64,000 bases of DNA from Cryptomeria japonica (Eukaryota > Streptophyta > Pinopsida > Cupressales > Cupressaceae), in NCBI RefSeq assembly GCF_030272615.1, contig NC_081406.1:460626072-460690071 (forward strand), read 5' to 3'. The position numbers and the translations under genes are program-made. The notes under the pieces are model-generated. The model had not been told where the DNA came from. It was given only the letters and a program-made list of their open reading frames with translations, and searched no databases. How positions within the stretch are numbered: the stretch's first letter is position 1; each line of letters begins with the position of its first letter. Of this stretch, positions 34,716 through 46,650 are shown piece by piece.

Positions 34716-36296
34716 TTAAGAAATAGGAGGCACACCTGATGCTGCATTCACATTGTTGTTGATGATGTTTTCATTGAATTTGATGGAATCTCTATTCGGT
34801 TTAAACTTCCCAAATGGTTGTTGACTGCTATCACCCTTATCATTCGGAGCCATAGGATGTGATTGTTCCATTTGAGTCACAGTCAGTTGATAATTGTGAA
34901 GAGTTGCACACAACTGTTGGAAAGAAGTAAACTCAGAAAACAGAAGTTTGTCTCGAATATCTTTTTGTAAATTAGAAATAAAGATTCTTTGAATATCATT
35001 GTCAGGCACTGGAAAGGAAATTTGAGCATACAAATGCTTATATCTACCAATGAAATCAGTCACTTTTTCTTTAACACCTTGTTTACAATGCATTAAATCA
35101 ATCAAAGTAACTTTAGGACTTATATTGTTTTGAAATTGTTGAATGAAAGCATTTGCAATTTGTTCGAAAGAAGTAATAGAATAAGAAGGCAACGAGCAAT
35201 ACCATTGTAGGGCTTTGTCTCTTAATGTTCTAGTAAACAGTTTTGCAAGCAACCTTTGGTCATAAGAAAAATCAGTACATATTGTTTGAAAGGTCTTAAC
35301 ATGTGTTAGAGGATCACCCTTACCATTATAAAGCTCCAAATGCGGGATTTCAACATGTTTAGGAGGGATAGCTCGAACAATGTCAAGAGAAAGTGGGCTC
35401 GCAACATCAAATGTGGGCACACTAAACTTAGATTGATTCATAGAGGCAATTTGTTGCTGTAGAGAAGAGACAGTTTGTGCAAGATTGTTAATGGTTGCTT
35501 CAGTCGAAGAGTTCATATTAGACGTGTTAGATTGAGATGGAGGTGTTATGTTATTGAAAGAAGGTAGAGAGTAAGGTGGTGGGACTCTATGATAATTAGT
35601 CATAGGAGATGATTGGACAGGAGGAACACTACAAGGAGGAATGGAATGGTTAAACGAATTGCCCCCTTGCATCATGTTCATTTGTGGAGATGTAATAGGA
35701 ACACTCATTGAAGGAATGAATGAAGAAGTTGGATTGAATGAAGGAAGAGGGTTAATTGAAGAAGAAGGGTTGCCCCCATGACTGGTGATCACAGGAGGAA
35801 TGTCTTGTGTAGAAGTAGCCATTATGTTTGATGTAAAGGTAGGTACGCTAGCAATAGAAGTCATCAAAGGAATAGAATGATTGACTTGAGTAGGAGGTTG
35901 TGTATAACCCAAATTTTCAGCACAACTCTTCATAGGCATCACATTCGAATCCACAATGTGTGCAATACCACGCAAAATATCAATTCCATTCTTATCACTT
36001 TGAAGCATACGTTTTAGACCCTCAATTAAAGGAAGAGCTTGGCTATCAGGGTATTCTTGAGACATCCATTGTCGAAAATCGTCAAATTGGTTATCCAATT
36101 TCGAAAGTTGTTCTTCAGAAACCTCATGGAGAGATTCTTCATCATTAGGAGGATTAGAGGAATTACCCATGTCCTCGTTAAAAAGGCTATTCAAATTAGG
36201 TTCCATCTCCTCAGTAGTTAAACCTCGGAAAGACTTAATTCTACGGCTTCGTCTAACGGGAATAGTGTAAGTAGGGCTTATTGTTGTAAAACTCAT
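34716..36296 (-). pseudogene. G3 gag
   Basis: 526 codons from ATG at 36296. A Pro/Ser/Asn-rich N-terminal half precedes a retrotransposon-gag capsid domain (LELYNGKGDPLTHVKTF, LAKLFTRTLRDKALQWYCSLP, FEQIANAFIQQF, ~34900-35350). The pattern is that of plant Tat/Ogre-like gag. Frame continues into the knuckle and protease after a TAA at 34716. The structural protein alone suggests packaging by an autonomous relative. Confidence 0.93.
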
Positions 36297-37479
36297 GCAC
36301 TAGAGAGAGAGAGAAAGTTTTGAATTTAGAGGTAGCAATTTTCAGTAAAATCAGCCAATCTTCTGGATTTAAGCTATTAAATGCAATCACGACAGTCTCC
36401 CGAAATTTCGAAAAAAATGTCTGGGACCGTGGCGCTCGGAGTGCAACACGGTCCTTGCAACTTTTTTTGAAATTTGCAGGGATGAAAGGTATGATGATTT
36501 TAAAGCTAATCTGAAAAAATTGAGTGATTTTACGATCTGTAGATAGGCCAAATTAAAGTTGCAAATTCAAAATTGAACCCTATCAAAATTGTCGAAAAAT
36601 GCAAAATTTTGAATTTTGAAAAAGAGAGGGAAACTGAAATTTTGAATTTTATGATTTTAGAGGGAATGTCAAGAGCAATGCAAATTTTGAAATTTAAAAA
36701 TTGACTCAACTTCACGCAAAATTCAATTTTGAAAGCGGAAATTAAAGTTGTTGTAATTAAGCACTTAATTTCAAAAGTCACAAATTGTAAGAATTTGAAT
36801 GAAGCACTGAAATTTCGAATGAATGCAAACACACTTTTCAGATTTAGGACAGTAAGAACACAATTTTGACAAAAAATTTCAATTTCGATGATTTTTGAAT
36901 GTTTAGAAGCCTTAATCCAAGCAATCACAAGACCAACTTTGACTGTAATTTTGAAGGTGTTAAAATTGATAAAATCAGCCAAAATTCTGGATTTTAGCAG
37001 GAAAATACAGTAAGATCTCGCTCCCGAAATTTCAGAAAAAATGTCGGGGACGATGGCGCTCGGAGTGCACACGGTCCTCGCAACTTTTTTCCAAATTTTC
37101 AGGGATGAAAGATATTGTGATTTTATTGCGGAATCCAAAGTTACAGCTGATTTGGAGATGTTTTGATCAGTGAAATTGTCGGACAAATGTTGAATCAAGA
37201 GGGTTTCAAAAATTAGGGTTTTGACACTTAACCACTTAATTTTCAAAATTAAAGCACAAATATGAATTGATAATTTGTAATAGGAGGGCAGATCTGAAAC
37301 AAGCATTAACATTTAGACATTTCACAAGTTTAATTACTTAAAAAGAAAATTTAGGGTTTTTATGCAATTAACCTCTAAAATTTTGCAAAAGATCAAACAT
37401 GGAAATGTAATCAAGGAATCCAATTTTTACATCTAACCATGAATAATCAGAAAGGATGTTCACATTGGGTTCACCAAAA
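36297..37479 (-). other. G3 leader with PBS and repeated hairpin motif
   Basis: 1.2 kb between the 5' LTR and gag, AT-rich, with no supported ORF. PBS: TTTTGGTGAACCCAATG on the minus strand next to the LTR; the tRNA is not assigned. Two copies of a ~90-bp unit (36400-36490 and 37020-37110) contain GGACCGT...ACGGTCC-type inverted repeats, also present in the LTRs. Confidence 0.75.
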
Positions 37480-38705
37480 TGTAAAGCGAAAAATCGCGAT
37501 CGAACCCTAGTTGCTCTCCCCTCTTCCAACTTCGAGGAGAGAGAAGGGAGATTCACTAGGGTTGATGGTTTTCACTTAGGGGAGAGACTTTACATTCAAA
37601 AGAGGGGTTGAAACCCACAAGATCCAATCCCACACAATGCAAGATTGGATGCTAAATGAGTTTCAAGGGTTATGACAGCAAGGCTACCCTCTTTTGTAAA
37701 GAATGTGCATAGAAGAATTAAGCAAGGAATGCATAGAAAGTGACAAATATTCGCTTATAAACTGAGATAGGGATATAGGATGAAGCTGCGGACCTGGAAT
37801 TAGCAGTAAAATGTCGATACAGCGCTGTCCTGCAAATTTGAGCAAAAGTTGTCGGGACGATGGTGCCCGAGCGCCACGGTCCTCCGAAAAATCCGTGAAA
37901 CGAAGGGGGATCGGTTCGTCTCTGCACAAGGATTCCAGATCTTCAATTTCAGCCACGTACCTGCAACCTACACATAGAAAAGCGAAGACGATTGGGGGGT
38001 TAGGGATTAGGGGTTTGCCTTTAGGTCAAACCCCGGTTTTGGAATTAACCAAGAAATGAGCAAGTGCTGTAAATGTAAATGTATGTAAAACAAGTACTAA
38101 TACCTTGTTCTAAGGATGTTTGTATCCTTATGTGCGAAGGTATAGATGTTGTATGTTGTTGTAGTATGTTGTATGTAGTATGTGATCTCCTCTTCAATGG
38201 TTGAATCCTTGTCTTGAATGCAACACTTAGCCTTGAATGGAGACTTGAAATGATCAATTGCTTGAAGGAATGCTTGAATGCTTGAGTATAGTTTCCACGC
38301 CTTGTACACATATGTCCTCCTCCTTTTTTTCATCAACCCAACTGGAAGAGAAAAATGGAGTTTATATACTTGTCATTTAGGGCTGATAGACTGATTTTCC
38401 CGACCTTAGGCCGACCAAGAAAGTTAATTTCCAATTTGCAAACAAAAAGACCCGAAGTCCCATAGGAGACCGGGCCCAAAATAGGACCCAGGGACCAGGG
38501 CGTTGGGCGCCATGGTCCTGGGGACCAGGGCGCTACCTCCCGAGACAGCAGGGTGCAAAGGAGGTTCAGGCCAGGGTGCAAGAAAATGCAGTTTTCAGTG
38601 TCATAAACAAGTTTCAGGGTCTCCATTCAGGTTGCGTGTTGTGTCGCCATCGTGAAGACCGAAATGCAGTCGAAATTGCAAGTGTCGCAATTTTAGGACG
38701 CTACA
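37480..38705 (-). repeat. G3 5' LTR
   Basis: Matches 30866-32126. Shorter microsatellite (38150-38180) and only part of the second GGGACCAGGG unit (38490-38540). Minus-strand TATA at 38361-38368 (TTTATATA on plus). Confidence 0.95.
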
Positions 38706-38793
38706 CTTTGTTGTTGTTAGGCTAGGGTTTTGTGGTTGAATTCATTTAGCCTTTCAATATTGTTGTTATTGTTATCCATTTTCACCATATACA

Positions 38794-38814
38794 TTTTGGC
38801 ACGCCCGGTGGGAC
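38794..38814 (+). other. G2 primer binding site
   Basis: TTTTGGCACGCCCGGTGGGA directly after the LTR, the position and form seen in Tat/Ogre-type gypsy. The tRNA is not assigned with confidence. Confidence 0.8.
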
Positions 38815-40835
38815 TCTTGTCCCTTTGCATTTAACCTCCTTGTTGTAGATCTTGTGTTTTTGAAGTTGCAGACCGGACATTTTTGGCAGCATTTTCGGTA
38901 TTTTCGCGTCTGCGCACTTTCGGATCGCGTTTTTGGTTTTCAGGCGCATCTGCGACAACTGGATCCGCATCTGTGTTTTGTCAATATTTCATTTTGCAGG
39001 TTCCAGGGAGGCGCGTCTGTGTTACAGAAGCGCGTTTGTGTCATTTTTACCCGCGTCTGTGTTGGGAAAGTGCGTCTGTGATTTTCACTCGCGTCTGTGT
39101 CTCACAGAACCGCGTTTGTGTCTCAGAGTTGCATCTGCGTAGGGGGTAATCGTGTTTGTGTATTGCCTGTTCCAAAATTTTGAAATTTTAGTGATTCAGT
39201 TTTTGGATTTTGCATTTAGGGTTTTAGATCTGGTTTATTTTGATCTAACATTTTCAGATCTAGCTAACAAAATTGGTGCAGCTTGTCTTAAAAGAAAAAT
39301 CGTTTGGTTGAAGGCCCCTATTTTCACAAAGTCTTTTGGATTTTAAAATTTACCTAACTTGTGTGTTTGTAGGAAGGGGTGATTATTTCAAACAACCCAA
39401 ACTACTAACAACTCTTTGTTGCAGGTCCTTGGCAAGGTTTTTTGGATTTTTATTGTGTGCCTTGTTTTCATAGACTAGCAAACACTTCCATTGGTGCACT
39501 AAAATTGAATCATTGTCTTTTGTGTCTTGAGAAATAGGCTCTTTTTGTTTAATCTTTAGAGGGCCTGTCTTCCCATGTGGTCATTAGGACTACTAGTGAG
39601 AAGAGAGCGACCCAAGTGGTAGCAAAAGAAAAGCCATCTTCTTCTGAACCACTATAAATAAATGTATTCATGGTGAAAACTATGAATAATGTGTGCTGAT
39701 TAGTTCATACTGACACTATGTCTCCCCATAAACCCGTTTGATCAAATTTATTTGATCAGTTGTAGGGCGTAACCCCTACTGGCTGGGAGCCTTCTGTATT
39801 TACAGAGTTGAAAGTGCCGCATGTATGGCCACACGAGCGGATGCCCTTACTAGCACCTTTATGTTTTAGAAGCCCAAATCCTTCTAGTTGTTGGGGCAGG
39901 AGGTCGGACCTCTGGTAGCGGCCCACACACATACGGTTCTTAGTAGAGATACAAAGTTCACCACGGGGAGTTTTCATGGGGACTGATGCTTGGCTGACCC
40001 GAGAAGTGAGTGCTGAGGGTGGAGCCAGTGAGGTCAAGCATCTAAGTATCCGCTTTGAATAGCGTAGCCTCGGGGGTAAAACCTCATGTGGGATCAACAA
40101 CTATTGTCTTGGCCAGCCATAAAAATTGTGCTTGACTTATTTTAAACATTCAAAACATTCAAGACCAAACAGCAAAACATTGTGTCTTTTGTGTCTTCAA
40201 GTGTATGCAAAACATTTTTACATCAAACAACACACTTTTCTTGGAGTCATTCTAAGTCTAAACACTTGCAAACATTGAGTTCTCATCAACATTGTGTCCT
40301 CTTGTCACGAAAAACAATCAAACATTCAGATTTGGTCACAACTTCACAAATTGGAAAAATTTTACAATCCAGCAAACAAGAGCAATCAGTTTCGGAATTC
40401 TTGAGATTCCTAGGTTGTTTCTCTAGGTTTTCATCTAGCATTCAACTTGTCTTTGGGTCTCACAAAGTCCATCATTGCTTTACATCTTGCATTAAATTTA
40501 CATTTGTCTAAACTTGAGTCAAAAGGTCACTTGCTTGTCCTCACTATACTTTGTCAACACACTACATACAACAACACTTTGCTAAGTGGTCCCTCATCAA
40601 GGTTTCTTACCTTTGGGTCTCATTTGGTTTTACTTAGAGTCAAGGTCAACTTACCTCATCAAGAGAAACTATCCTCTCTTTGGAAGTTACACCTACTCTA
40701 CTACATACATACTTGGTCTTACACTTTGGACATTGCAAGTACAGTTCAGACTCATTTACACTCCATTCAACTCTTGGTCTTCCATACTCTTTCCATTTTC
40801 ATCTAGTCTCTCACATCTTGGTCAATACCTAGTTC
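38815..40835 (+). other. G2 leader region
   Basis: About 2 kb before gag. It contains a CGCGTCTGTGT minisatellite (38880-39160), then a T-rich part. A GC-rich block (39750-40120) begins with a 9-bp inverted repeat TGATCAAAT/ATTTGATCA (39739-39758) and has further short stems (AGGTCGGACCT). A CAAAACATT-rich stretch leads up to the gag ATG. No convincing protein. Long structured leaders are usual in Tat/Ogre elements. Confidence 0.65.
38880..39160 (+). repeat. Minisatellite, core CGCGTCTGTGT (G2 leader)
   Basis: About 11 degenerate copies of a ~20-bp unit, clearest at 39011, 39031, 39051, 39070, 39090 and 39111. The reverse complement, ACACAGACGCG, forms the array at 49015-49275 in the same element. 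Confidence 0.8.
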
Positions 40836-43800
40836 ATGGTTGAAACCCGTCTTCAAAAATCTAGGAGAGAAACTAAAGAGGCTCAAGAGTCCGCGAACAA
40901 GAGTTCTTATGAGTATGACAATGATATCTTTTTCAATTCTGATCATACTACATTACCTGACATGGATGTCTATAGAAACATTCCAAATGTTGAGAACATG
41001 GACACTATAAACAACAATGCTACACACAATGACAATGTGGACAACTTTTCAGTACATTCAGCATATGTGGAAGAATCCATTATGAATCCCCAGTTCAATC
41101 GATTGGTTGAGGAAATAATGAGGAGGGATAGACAATACTTCTTACAAATGATGGCACAAAGTGGAGACAAGATACCTCATGATTTTGACATGTCTCAAAT
41201 AATGGAGCATAGACCTTTGCAACAACCTCACTCCAATATGGATCAAAGGAGACCTAATAGTAGAGGAAATAGAGGACCACATATGGTACCTGAATCACCA
41301 TCAGCTTTGCTTCAAAAACCAGAGGTCCCACATACACATGGTTAAACATATGATACTTACCTTCGTAGACCATTATGGAAGTCTTATGCAGACAAATATG
41401 CTCAATCACATACTAATGCTAAGGATCAACCACCAAAACAATTGGATGTTCAAAGGCATGCTCAAAATTTGGACACAAGGAAACCTCATGTCAAATTTGG
41501 GGCCAACACATTAGAACATGACATGCCTGTAGAGTATGGTATACATGGACAAAATAGATATTTCGTTCCTCAACATGAATCTATACCAAGTGGTCCACAT
41601 ACACAGCATCATTATAGACCTCCTCCATATAAACATGTGTATGATCAATATCATCCATATATGCAACATGCTCCTCCTCCAATTGGTGCCTCAAGCATGG
41701 GGTATGGTCCAAGAAGTCGATCTCCACCTAAGAGCAATTTGGAGCAACAAATCAGGGACTTACAAAAGAAAATGGAGGACATAAATACACCAAAGCCAAC
41801 ATACACAATGAGAGACATATGTCCTTATCCATTTGACAAGAGCATTCCAATGCCTCCTTTTCCTACACACTTTGTGACACCTAAATTTGATAAGTATAGA
41901 GGAAAAGGGGATCCTAAGGCACACATAAGACAATTTTTCACAGCTTGCATTGAGGTAGCAGTAGAAGAGACATATTTGATGAGATTATTCCCACAAAGCT
42001 TAGGCGATCAAGCTATGGAACGGTTCTCCCAACTTCCACCTGGAATTAAGTCATGGGGTGACTTAGCAGAGGCATTTATTCAACATTTCTCCTACAACAT
42101 AGAGACAGACATATCAGTCACTACTTTGTGCAACACCAAGCAAAAAGAGGGAGAGTCTTTTGCATCATTTTTACAAAGATGGAGAAATCTAGCCAATAGT
42201 TGCTCTTGTGAAATTCCACAAAAACAAATGGTAGAGATGTTCACACAAAATGTTAACAAAGACATTGTCTATGATCTAAGGACAGCTTGTTTGTCCACCT
42301 TCAAGGATGTCATTGAAAAAGGCTTAGCAACAGAAAAGGTCCTAATTGAACAAGGAGTTATTAAGATATTCAAGGAAAACAAAGATGACTTTAAAGGAAA
42401 AGACAAGCCAAGATTTTGGAATAAAAACAAGAACACAGTCAATGATGGTGTTGTTGATGCCAATATAGTGCGACCCAAATTCATTTTTTCTGGATCAAGT
42501 TCTACAAACAATCAAGTGAATACTCAAACAACTTCCAGATCACGAAGGAAGTACACCCCATTGGGAGAACCACTTGAATCAGTATTCAAAAAGCTAGTGG
42601 CAAACAAGGTAATCACTATTCCAGATTTTCCTCCATATGAGCCAAAGGTTAAACCAAATTGGTGGAATGATGATGAGTATTGTGAATTTCATAAGAGCAA
42701 GGGTCATAAGACAGGAAATTTCCATCGACTGAAGAACATCATACAAGATCTCATTGACAGAGGTGACATTGAGATTGAGGGACATTCGTCTAATCAAGAA
42801 CATGAGATGTTTAAGGAACCATTCCCAAAACATGACAAAGGAAAAGCTAAAGCCACAGAGGATCAAACCAACTATACTAGAGCATCCTATAACTATGATT
42901 CAACTATCAATCACATCTTGATGGACAATTACGTCTCTACTATTATCATCAAGGACAAAGCCTCTGAGAATTCTACCCAGAGACCCAAGATTGTCCTAAA
43001 AGGTGTTGGATCTTCTTCTGAACCTACCTCTAAATGTCATGTTACAACCCGCCGAGGTAAAATAACTTTGCAAGGTGCTCCAACTAAAAACACCGCTTCT
43101 TCATCAACCAAACCTGAGTATGACCTTGTAGAACAGTTAGGGAAGACACCCGTACTCATTTCAATCCTTGAGCTATTACGCATATCTTCTGCACATAAAG
43201 CCATTCTTGAAAAAATCTTGAGAGACACTTCTGTCCCTACTGATCTGAATGTGGACCAGTTTCAAGCCATGGTGGGATACCTTTCCATTCCACACTCCCT
43301 TACATTCACAAAAGCCGATGACGCCTCCATAAGTCAGCCACATAATGCACCATTACACATTGAAGCCTTCATACACAAACATAGAATCAAACGAGTCGTG
43401 ATAGATGGAGGAGCAGGTCTGAACATTTGTACATTGAGCACTATTAAACAATTGGGATATTCTGATAAAGTTGTGAATGCTACAAACAAAATTACCATCA
43501 AGTCATATGATGATGAAGAGCGTTCATCCAAGGGTACAGTCACCTTACCTCTCAGAGTTGGGCCAGTTACAAAGGATGTGGTTTGTCAAGTCCTAGACCT
43601 GGATCTCACATACAACATATTGCTAGGACGTCCTTGGATTCATGAGATGAGCGCAGTACCATCTATATATCATCGATGTATTAAGTTTCCACATAATGGA
43701 GTTGAAGTGACCATCAAAGCGGGTCCAAATCCATTCATATATTGCAACAATCTGCAACCTCGGTCAGAAATAACAATCCCAGTCAATCGAGAGGCTATTC

Positions 43801-44435
43801 CTTCATCAACATATGTGGATCCAGAATCATTGAAAGCTTTTACATCAAAACAAGCAGAGATCAAAGAAAATTTCAAGTTTAAAGACATGGGATGTGGTGA
43901 GTATATATTTCATGTTGAGCAACTCCCACTATCTCCTAACATATTCAGTCAACATGAACAATCTACAAACAATTTGCAATGCCAAGGAATTGGGTATGAA
44001 CCACCTAGTGTTGTGGCTACTAAGTCTGAATGCAAATCTCCTCTAGTGATGCAAGCATCTCTTGATATCAATAGTCCTAAGAGTGGTTCCAACAAAGAAT
44101 CTATTGAGCATATCGCCAGCCCTCTTGAGAACTCAAATAGCTTTACCATATCATCCACTCATTCCATTTCCACTCTACTTCCAAACTTGGATCAACAAGA
44201 ATTACAAAAGCCCTTATTCATTGGGGATCAAAAATCAAGCTTTGAAAAGAAAAATTTAAAAGTAAAAAATAAAGGAAAGTCCTTTAGTCTAAATCAAAAT
44301 CAAAAGCTATTGGACTCTGCAAAAATCAAAGTCAAGGATAAAAATCCAATGAAAGAAAAAGAGCAAGAGTTGATCTCCCCTAATATCAAAATAAATAGGG
44401 GCAAAAATTCTACAATTGCAAGTCAAAAAGATTAG
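40836..44435 (+). pseudogene. G2 gag and aspartic protease
   Basis: One frame of 1200 codons from ATG 40836, broken once by TAA at 41343-41345 (a Gln codon would fit). Gag capsid: KYRGKGDPKAHIRQF, MERFSQLPPGIKSW, FASFLQRWRNLA (~41890-42200). A degenerate knuckle CEFHKSKGHKTGNF (last Cys replaced by Phe, ~42680) follows. Protease: VVIDGGAGLNIC (~43396-43431) and YNILLGRPWIHE. A Ser/Lys-rich linker of ~200 residues fills the rest. A second copy of the 42325-43912 part lies at 54689-56275. This is the least damaged coding region in the window. Confidence 0.94.
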
Positions 44436-44954
44436 TTGTTGATCCTAAGTCTCCATCATGCTATCCTACTTTCACTTCTTTTCACAATCATAAGCCTTCA
44501 TAGCTCATCCACTTGTTCCACACATCCATTCCTTTCTGGTGATACATCATGGACCTTTAATGGAGCTTCCTCAAAGGACTTTGTTATCAGGGATGCCCAA
44601 ACTTCTTCAGGTGACACGCATATGGGCCTGTGTAGTCCACACACTAGTAATTCTATCTCAGTTCCTTTATCAAGGAAGACAGTCACTTGAGCAACATACC
44701 ATTCAGTCAAGGAACAATGCAGCTACAATCATAAAGTCAAGCCTCACACATTTGAGGTAGGGGACTTAGTTCTCAGAGAAAATCCCAAAAATCAACAAGA
44801 CAGAGAGAAGAAGGGCAAGTTTGAACCAAATTGGCTTGGTCCTTACATCATTACAACAACATATGGATCTGGGGCATATCAGCTCTCAACTACAGAAAGT
44901 GAACCTTTGGAGGATCCTATCAACATCATGCACCTTCGCAGGTTCTACACATAG
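44436..44954 (+). pseudogene. G2 pol remnant: RNase H scrap and integrase C-terminus
   Basis: 44520-44690 reads like a broken RNase H start (WTFNGASS ... GLCSPHTSNS). 44691-44954 encodes an integrase C-terminal domain in one frame: YHSVKEQCSYN, FEVGDLVLREN, GKFEPNWLGPYII, GAYQL, and HLRRFYT before a TAG. The ~3 kb that should encode RT, RNase H and the integrase core between the protease and here is missing. Deletion, not insertion, explains the size. Confidence 0.82.
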
Positions 44955-46650
44955 CTCTTTGGAATATCCTAATTCAAAAAATACAAAAAAAAAAAAAAAA
45001 TTCAAACATACAAAAAAAATTATAAAACAAAAAAATCGTTACTTGGTGAAAACCTGGCAAACAGGCGCCTTGTGACACAAAAAACATTGAAAAATCGAAA
45101 AAAGTAAAGAGAAATAATTTCGTCCAATGGTGAAAACAACTTTGGTGGTGCCCTGGGCAAGTACCATGGTGAAAACTGGGTCACCAACGCCATGCGTAGA
45201 GACATTGCTCCTCCCTCCTTTAGGATTCTCTTTCATCATTTCACTTTGCACACACTCACAACCTATTCGTTCATAATAAACTTACCCATTCCCATCATGG
45301 CTTGTTATTGATCTCCCTAAGATTGGTTAGCCATTCATAATAAAACATTCCTTTTCCTCCCTTTCCATCCATAATAAATCAGATCCTATCTGTGGCTAAG
45401 GCAAATCCTACGTCTACTAATGGGTGTGGAACTGAGAACATCACATGTTTCGAGGAGTACAGTTTATTCCAGCTTCCTTCAGTTTATCCATGCACAATCC
45501 GCAATAAAGTAGCATCTACATCACAGATCCGCAATAAAGTTTCATCTTCTCCGCAATAAAGTATTAGTTTCATGGATTCAATCAATTTCAGATGAGACAG
45601 CAAAAACAATGGGCTTCAACAAATCAAATCTTTCAACAGATTTAGACAATATTATGGTTCTGTGCTATCTATCCTTTTTGTGAAAGTAAACATTGTAACC
45701 ACAATCAAATAAGACTTATACAAGTGACAAGAGACACTAAACTTGAGAACTATAGTGGATGTTGGTGTCGAGTCTTGGTTTTCTTTTGATTTTATCTTTA
45801 GGTGACATGTCTTTTAGCTTTTTCAGGATGTCTCTGACTAGAGATTCTATCTCCAGGATGTCTTTGACTAGAAAGGCGAGGATGGGGTATCATCACCTAT
45901 TTGTATTTGCTGTCTGTGGATTGTCTCTTAGTAATGCTATGACTTGTCCAAGGATATGAGGACACTGTGAGTCTAATATGAATTGGGGCATTCCTTGTTT
46001 GTGACTGTCTTATCTCCATGCAAACAGGTACAATGACTTTCTGGGTCAAACATATGCCTGGATTGTCATAACCTACTTGCCATAATAAAGCTCAATGATG
46101 ATAACGCACAAGAAGCTCTTTCACTTTCATATCTTCTGTCTTTCATCCCCCCTTTCTTGATTGACTTCCATCATCCTTCTCGAGTCTGCGTAGCCTGCTA
46201 TCACATGACTGAGTATAATGACACACCAAAAACATTTGCATTTCATGTAGCTGCACCTACATTACCACATATAAGCATTTCATACATACATATAGATATC
46301 ACAACTACATCACATCCTGCACACAACACCTATTAGCACAATTTACATTTGCATTATCATATTCATTTGCATTACTTACATTCACATTTGCATTGGCATA
46401 CACATATAAAAACATAAAAGAACAAAAATATTGCATTACATACATATTTGCATCCATATCATAAGCATCACATAGAAACTTACATCACATAGGTACACAT
46501 GCATATAACTTCCGCAAAGATGAATCATCTCATATATAATCATAAAGTGTCATAATACAATGATGTCAAAATCATATGGCTACAAAAGCACCCTCAGGTG
46601 TCTACAATACAAAAATGGTACAAAACTGATACAAAGGGAGCCCTCTAAGG
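44955..46650 (+). other. G2 3' non-coding region
   Basis: No protein on either strand. Holds an A-run (44983-45000), three GGTGAAAAC words (45045-45175), repeated CATAATAAA and three CCGCAATAAAGT words (45270-45560, several AATAAA poly(A)-like signals), and a CAT/TAC-rich low-complexity stretch (46230-46520). The stretch from ~45360 occurs inverted at 56946-58412. Confidence 0.6.

Larger units (their letters stand above)
30866..38705 (-). mobile_element. Ty3/gypsy element G3 (non-autonomous, gag-protease only)
   Basis: 7.84 kb, LTRs of 1261 bp (left) and 1226 bp (right), TSD CTTTG. The element runs on the minus strand: the right LTR is the 5' one, followed by PBS, leader, gag, knuckle, protease and tail, then PPT and the left LTR. 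No RT, RNase H or integrase is present and no space for them is left. LTRs differ by about 3% in the parts compared. Confidence 0.95.
30180..38793 (+). repeat. G2 5' LTR, split by G3 (30180-30865 and 38706-38793)
   Basis: The first 686 bp match 49800-50481 and the last 88 bp match 50480-50567. Between about 30200 and 30440 it contains repeated palindromic AT blocks (AAATAAATATTTATTTATTT type). TATA box at 30599-30607. CAAACCCTAA follows near the expected transcript start. Confidence 0.94.

Noticed and set aside
36530-37312. 260-codon minus-strand ORF-like stretch in the G3 leader
   Set aside because: Very rich in Phe, Ile, Lys and Ser from AT-rich repeats (AAATTTTG words), lies between PBS and gag, and has no domain. 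Leader, not a gene.
39756-40100. 114-codon minus-strand ORF in the G2 leader
   Set aside because: No domain, composition explained by the GC-rich structured block.
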